NCBI GenBank assembly: GCA_018065295.1
Contig: JAGHTQ010000110.1
Location: 1-10,796, forward strand
DNA from: Candidatus Colimonas fimequi
GTDB taxonomy: Bacteria > Bacillota > Clostridia > Peptostreptococcales > Anaerovoracaceae
Reading direction: 5' to 3'
Length of the DNA stretch: 10,796 nt
Positions 6,558-10,796 of the stretch are shown in pieces; position 1 is the stretch's first letter; each line of letters opens with the position of its first letter. The notes beneath the pieces are model-generated. The model was not told the DNA's origin and did not search any database. It saw nothing but the letters and a program-made list of their open reading frames with translations. The translations under genes were made by a program, and so were the position numbers.

Positions 6558-7656
6558 TTACTCCTTATGCTTTAATTTCTCGTTGATGAAATAATCGATG
6601 TCTCCGTCCATTACAGAATCAACGTTACTAACTTCTGCGCCAGTTCTGTGGTCCTTAACCATTTTGTAAGGATGGAACACATATGAGCGAATCTGACTTC
6701 CCCAGGTAATCTGAGAATAGTCGCCCTTAAGTTCACTGAGATTCTCCTTCTGCTCCTTCTCTGCCAGTTCCAGAAGTTTTGATCTGAGCAGCTTCATGGC
6801 AGTATCTTTGTTCTGAATCTGCGAGCGCTCATTCTGACAAGTAACAACGATATTTGTCGGAATGTGGGTGATTCTAATGGCCGAGTCAGTAGTGTTAACG
6901 TGCTGACCGCCTGCACCGCTTGAGCGATATGTGTCGATTCTAAGATCGTCCGGATTGATTTCAACAGAAACGTCGTCATCGATTTCTGGTGTTACATCAA
7001 GAGATGCGAAAGATGTATGTCTTCTGCCAGAAGAATCAAAAGGCGAAATTCTAACCAGTCTATGAACACCCTTCTCGTTCTTCAGATAGCCGTAGGCGTT
7101 AATGCCTTCGACCAGAAGAGTTGCGCTCTTGATACCGCCCTCAGTATCATCCTGCAAAGATATCATCTTCGCCTTATACCCCTTCTTATCGCACCACCTT
7201 GTGTACATGCGAAGAAGGAGCTGTGCCCAGTCCTGAGCATCAGTTCCGCCAGATCCTGCGTGAACCTGAATGATAGCGTTATTGCTGTCGTACTTGCCAT
7301 CAAGGAATGTGGCAAGTCTCAGTTCCTCAAGGTCCGCTTCAAGGGCCTTGCATCCTTCGAGAGCTTCATCAAGGAGACTCTCGTCTCCATCTTCCTCATA
7401 CATTTCAATGAGAACATCCATGTCCTCAAGACGGCCAGCCAGGTCGTCCAGTTTGTTCAAGGTGTTCTCAATTGACTTCTTCTCTTTCATTTTTTTCTGA
7501 GCGGCTTCAGGGTTACCCCAGAAGCCGTCAGTATTCATTTCAAATTCTATTAATTCAAGTCGTTCCTTAAGCCCTGCCGGGTCAAAGGGACTCACCTGCC
7601 TCACGAAGCATTGAGTTCAATGCCGGCAGCATGCCTTTAATGTCATCTATAATCAT
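6558..7656 (-). CDS. prfB: Peptide chain release factor 2, with programmed +1 frameshift
   Basis: Recognises UAA and UGA in the ribosomal A site and triggers release of the finished protein. Translation starts at ATG 7656-7654 after AGGAG (7666-7662) and reads 24 codons (MIIDDIKGMLPALNSMLREAGESL) to an in-frame TGA at 7584-7582. Skipping T7584 continues with GAC at 7583 for 341 more residues. The joined protein is 365 aa, the same as E. coli RF2. The stop-codon recognition tripeptide SPF is at 204-206 and the catalytic GGQ at 249-251. The residue matching E. coli K-12 Thr246 is Ser245. The GTG at 7604 also opens the main frame but lacks a ribosome binding site and would lose the conserved N-terminus. 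The gene lies 16 bases after secA, a common pairing in Firmicutes, and is followed closely by tex. Confidence 0.95.
7581..7597 (-). promoter_or_regulatory. prfB programmed +1 frameshift site
   Basis: On the minus strand the slippery codon CTT (7587-7585) is followed by the in-frame stop TGA (7584-7582) and then C. This is the CTTTGAC heptamer known from many prfB genes. A Shine-Dalgarno-like AGGTGAG (7597-7591) ends three bases before CTT, the same geometry as the stimulator in E. coli prfB. When RF2 is scarce the ribosome pauses at UGA and slips +1, so RF2 regulates its own synthesis. The mechanism is family knowledge; the elements are directly visible. Confidence 0.95.
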
Positions 7657-7672
7657 AGTCTCTCCTGAGTAA

Positions 7673-10426
7673 TTAGTTTCTTCCGCAGCAGTGCTTGTAC
7701 TTCTTACCGCTACCGCATGGGCAAGGATCATTACGTCCTACCTTAGGAGCATCTCTCTTAACAGTTTCCTGCTTACGTTCGCGCTTAGGAACCTGTGTTG
7801 CTCCTGGCATCTGCTGACCGTTAGCCTGTACATCTGACTTATCATCAACGAAGTCATCCTTCTTGCCTTCGCCAGTTCCAAGTACATCCTTACGTTCAGT
7901 TGATGTTTCAACAGTTACGTTGAAGCAGAATCTTACGAAGTCTTCCTTGATAGCCTGAACCAGTTCTTCGAACATAGCGAAACCTTCTTCAGCGTATGCG
8001 CCAGCAGGGTTCTGTCCGCCAAGACCTCTAAGGCCGATACCATTCTTCAGCTGATCCATTGCATCGATGTGATCCATCCACTTGCTGTCAACGATTCTGA
8101 TGAGGATCATACGCTCAACTTCACGGATTCTCTCAAGACCAACTTCTTCTTCCTTAGCTTCATAAAGCTCTTCGAAGTCAGCATAGAGACCTTCTCTAAG
8201 TGAGTCAGCGTCAATCTGCTTAAGTGTTTCTTCATCGAATTCCAGTGGTTCGAATCTACCAGTGAGAGTCTTCAGCTTCCTGTTGAGAGTTTCGAAGTCC
8301 CATTCAGTTGCTGACTTAGATTCCATAACGATAGGGTCTGAAATCTGGTCAATGAGTTCGTGAACCATGTTCATCAGGTCGTCACGCAGGTCATCACCGA
8401 AGAGTACCTTCTGACGTTCACCGTAGATGATTTCACGCTGCTTGTTCATTACGTTGTCGTACTGGAGTACGTACTTTCTGATGCTGAAGTTTCTTCCTTC
8501 AACCTTCTTCTGAGCATTCTCAATCTGCTTAGAAATGATGCCTGATTCGATAGCTTCCTTCTCTTCAACGCCCAGTTTGTTAACGATGTTCTGCATTCTT
8601 TCGCCACCGAAGAGTCTCATAAGTTCGTCTTCCATTGAAAGGCAGAAAATAGTCTTACCAGGGTCGCCCTGTCTACCAGCTCGACCTCTAAGCTGGTTGT
8701 CGATACGTCTTGATTCATGACGTTCAGTACCGATTATGCAAAGTCCTCCAAGTTCACGAACCTTCTTCTGTTCATCAGCTCTCTCAGCCTTGAAGTATTC
8801 GTGGAGTTCCTGGAACTTAGCACGTGCTTCCAGCATTTCTTCATCGTCGCTCTGAGTGAAGCTTGTTGCAAATGAGATTTGTTCATCAGTATAGCCAAGC
8901 TTACTCATTTCGCGCTTAGCTTCGAATTCTGGGTTACCACCCAGGATGATGTCGGTACCTCTACCAGCCATGTTAGTAGCGATAGTGACAGCACCAAGTC
9001 TACCAGCTTCTGCAACGATCTGTGCTTCCTTCTCGTGGTGCTTAGCGTTGAGAACCTTGAAGTTCTTAACGCCACGCTTCTTAAGGAGTTCAGCAATCAG
9101 TTCTGAAATCTCAATTGAGATTGTACCAACCAGAACAGGCTGGCCCTTCTCGTGAGCTTCCACAACCATGTCAACGATTGACAGGTACTTGCCCTTCATA
9201 GTTGAATAAACAGCATCTGGCATATCCTGTCTCTGAATTGGTTTATTAGTAGGGATTACTACAACGTCCATGTTGTAGATATCTCTGAATTCTTCTTCTT
9301 CAATCTTCGCAGTACCAGTCATACCACTGAGCTTGTCGTACATTCTGAAGTAGTTCTGAAGAGTGATAGTGGCCAGAGTCTTTGATTCTGACTTAACTGT
9401 CAGCTTCTCCTTAGCTTCGATTGCCTGGTGGAGACCATCGCTATATCTTCTACCGAACATCATACGTCCAGTGAATTCGTCTACGATTACGATTTCGTCG
9501 TCCTTGATAACGTAGTCAACGTCCAGCTTCATCAGGTGATGAGCCTTCAGTGCCTGCAGAACGTGGTGATTGATTTCCATGTGTTCTGGGTCTGAGAAGT
9601 TATCAATCTGGAAGTATCTTTCGCACTTAGCAACACCTTCTTCAGTAAGGGCAATAGCCTTGTCCTTCTCTTCGATGTTGTAGTCTGATGGCTTCAGAGT
9701 CTTAACGAATTCGTCAGCGATTCTGTACATGTCAGTTGACTTATCGCCTCTACCTGAAATAATCAGCGGAGTTCTAGCTTCATCGATGAGGATTGAGTCA
9801 ACTTCGTCGATGATGGCATAGTGAAGGTCACGCTGCATCATTCTTTCTTTGTAAATAACCATGTTATCTCTCAGATAGTCGAAGCCGTACTCGTTGTTTG
9901 TACCATAAGTGATATCAGCTCTGTATGCGTCTCTTCTCTGCTGTTCAGTGATGCCGTGAACAACACATCCAACAGTAAGTCCCAGGAATGTATAGAGTTT
10001 ACCCATCCATTCCATATCTCGCTTAGCCAGGTAATCGTTGACTGTTACAACGTGTACGCCCTTACCTTCCAGAGCGTTCAGGTATGCTGGCAGTGTAGCA
10101 ACCAGAGTCTTACCTTCACCAGTCTTCATTTCGCCGATACGACCCTGATGAAGAACGATACCACCGATAATCTGAACACGGAAGTGCTTCATGCCCAGGC
10201 TTCTCCATGCACCTTCTCTACATACTGCGAATGCTTCAGGAAGCAGATCGTCCAGAGATTCGCCATTCGCAATTCTCTCCTTGAACTCAAGGGTCTTACC
10301 TCTAAGTTCGTCATCTGTCAGCTGCTGCATTGCTTCGTCGTAAGCAAGTACTTTATCTGCAATCTTCTCTACCTTCTTGACTTCTTTCGCATTAAGGTCG
10401 CCAAAGATTTTTTCCATTAAGCTCAT
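7673..10426 (-). CDS. secA: Preprotein translocase ATPase SecA
   Basis: Motor ATPase that drives unfolded preproteins through the SecYEG channel at the cytoplasmic membrane. The 917-aa protein has Walker A MKTGEGKT (100-107), Walker B DEVD (208-211) followed by SILIDEARTPLIISG, and the preprotein cross-linking domain after it. The second nucleotide-binding domain contains NMAGRGTDIILGG (485-497) and the arginine-finger motif QLRGRAGRQGDPG (578-590). The charged segment at about 498-555 is an insertion within NBD2 of a kind I recall from clostridial SecAs. The tail has a low-complexity linker and a C-terminal zinc-binding motif with Cys902, Cys904, Cys913 and Cys914 (CxCx8CC), which in other SecAs contacts SecB or ribosomes. 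The ATG is 17 bases after the upstream stop. Its binding site is weak: CAGGT at 10436-10432, or AAAGG at 10443-10439. Confidence 0.97.
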   Translation of the reverse strand: MSLMEKIFGDLNAKEVKKVEKIADKVLAYDEAMQQLTDDELRGKTLEFKERIANGESLDDLLPEAFAVCREGAWRSLGMKHFRVQIIGGIVLHQGRIGEMKTGEGKTLVATLPAYLNALEGKGVHVVTVNDYLAKRDMEWMGKLYTFLGLTVGCVVHGITEQQRRDAYRADITYGTNNEYGFDYLRDNMVIYKERMMQRDLHYAIIDEVDSILIDEARTPLIISGRGDKSTDMYRIADEFVKTLKPSDYNIEEKDKAIALTEEGVAKCERYFQIDNFSDPEHMEINHHVLQALKAHHLMKLDVDYVIKDDEIVIVDEFTGRMMFGRRYSDGLHQAIEAKEKLTVKSESKTLATITLQNYFRMYDKLSGMTGTAKIEEEEFRDIYNMDVVVIPTNKPIQRQDMPDAVYSTMKGKYLSIVDMVVEAHEKGQPVLVGTISIEISELIAELLKKRGVKNFKVLNAKHHEKEAQIVAEAGRLGAVTIATNMAGRGTDIILGGNPEFEAKREMSKLGYTDEQISFATSFTQSDDEEMLEARAKFQELHEYFKAERADEQKKVRELGGLCIIGTERHESRRIDNQLRGRAGRQGDPGKTIFCLSMEDELMRLFGGERMQNIVNKLGVEEKEAIESGIISKQIENAQKKVEGRNFSIRKYVLQYDNVMNKQREIIYGERQKVLFGDDLRDDLMNMVHELIDQISDPIVMESKSATEWDFETLNRKLKTLTGRFEPLEFDEETLKQIDADSLREGLYADFEELYEAKEEEVGLERIREVERMILIRIVDSKWMDHIDAMDQLKNGIGLRGLGGQNPAGAYAEEGFAMFEELVQAIKEDFVRFCFNVTVETSTERKDVLGTGEGKKDDFVDDKSDVQANGQQMPGATQVPKRERKQETVKRDAPKVGRNDPCPCGSGKKYKHCCGRN

Positions 10427-10443
10427 AATTTACCTGTACCTTT

Positions 10444-10796
10444 CTACTCGTCGTCACGTTCAACTTGAGCAACTACCATGTTAACTTCTATAGCCTTCCT
10501 GCTATCTGCCTTGGTAACTCTACCTGTGATTCTCTTGTCATCAACGATAACGTCAAACTTGTCATCACGTGCAGGAAGTTTATCGAGCTGTACAGCAACC
10601 CATCCATTAACTGTCAGCACTTCTTCTGGTTCTTCATCAATCTCAAGATATTCGAATACCTTGTTGATGTTGGCACTAGCCTTAACTCTGTAACTGCCGT
10701 TCTGAAGTGGAATGATATCCTGTGAAATAACCATGTCGTGTTCATCGTAGATTTCACCAACAAGTTCCTCGATGATATCTTCCATGGTTACAAGGC
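10444..10796 (-). CDS. CNNM/CorC-type (hemolysin-family) membrane protein, C-terminal end
   Basis: Only the last 116 residues lie in the window; the gene is cut by the window edge, and in-frame codons continue upstream of the internal ATG at 10785. The first visible residues, LVTMEDIIEELVGEIYDE, are the hallmark end of the second CBS domain in HlyC/CorC/CNNM proteins. The remaining ~95 residues (DIIPLQNGSYRVKASANINKV, then LTVNGWVAVQLDKLP and ITGRVTK) form the CorC_HlyC transporter-associated domain, which ends near the C-terminus. Full-length members have an N-terminal DUF21 membrane domain and are associated with magnesium or other divalent cation transport. That part is outside the window and is assumed. 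It lies 17 bases ahead of secA and is probably co-transcribed with it. Confidence 0.88.
   Translation of the reverse strand, partial: LVTMEDIIEELVGEIYDEHDMVISQDIIPLQNGSYRVKASANINKVFEYLEIDEEPEEVLTVNGWVAVQLDKLPARDDKFDVIVDDKRITGRVTKADSRKAIEVNMVVAQVERDDE

Noticed and set aside
6558..7604. prfB as a 348-aa gene starting at GTG 7604
   Set aside because: There is no ribosome binding site at that GTG. The upstream ATG at 7656 with AGGAG and the CTTTGAC frameshift site explains the gene fully.
9821..10420. 199-aa open frame on the plus strand opposite the start of secA, plus similar plus-strand frames elsewhere (for example 138-503, 1355-1747, 3007-3516)
   Set aside because: They lie wholly inside well-supported genes on the other strand, have Ser/Cys/Leu-rich composition typical of antisense shadows, and match no family I recognise.
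10444..10785. Ribosome hibernation factor, the expected neighbour upstream of secA
   Set aside because: The residues LVTMEDIIEELVGEIYDE and the following domain are those of CBS/CorC_HlyC proteins, not of HPF.

Overview
The window looks like chromosomal core DNA from a low-to-moderate GC, Gram-positive-type anaerobe (Clostridia/Firmicutes-like). The signs are strong AGGAGG-type ribosome binding sites, FabK rather than FabI as enoyl-ACP reductase, a secA-prfB pair, and the beta subunit of a sodium-pumping decarboxylase. The genus cannot be read from this sequence. All genes lie on the minus strand, so transcription runs from high to low coordinates. I see no mobile elements, CRISPR arrays, rRNA or tRNA genes.

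First block in transcription order (about 10796 to 4281): the C-terminal end of a CNNM/CorC-type membrane protein, secA, prfB and tex, separated by only 17, 16 and 9 bases and probably co-transcribed. prfB is split by the classical +1 programmed frameshift at CTT TGA C. The real start is at 7656, and the joined protein is 365 aa. A long inverted repeat follows tex.

Second block (4280 to 2136): a gene for a GcdB/OadB-type decarboxylase beta subunit with its own likely promoter, and no partner subunit genes in view. Next come an intergenic hairpin and possible promoter, then a PpaX-like HAD phosphatase closed by a strong intrinsic terminator.

Third block (2135 to 1): a fatty-acid synthesis operon of fabK, fabD and the first two codons of a further gene (possibly fabG). 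It starts at a near-consensus promoter. A palindrome matching the FabT operator (TTTGATAATCAAA) sits at the expected transcription start. The roughly 120-nt leader that follows can fold extensively and has alternative pairings reaching the fabK ribosome binding site. This control region is the most interesting part of the window: probable FabT-like repression plus a possible second, RNA-level control. I found no wholly new protein system; the proteins are all recognisable families.
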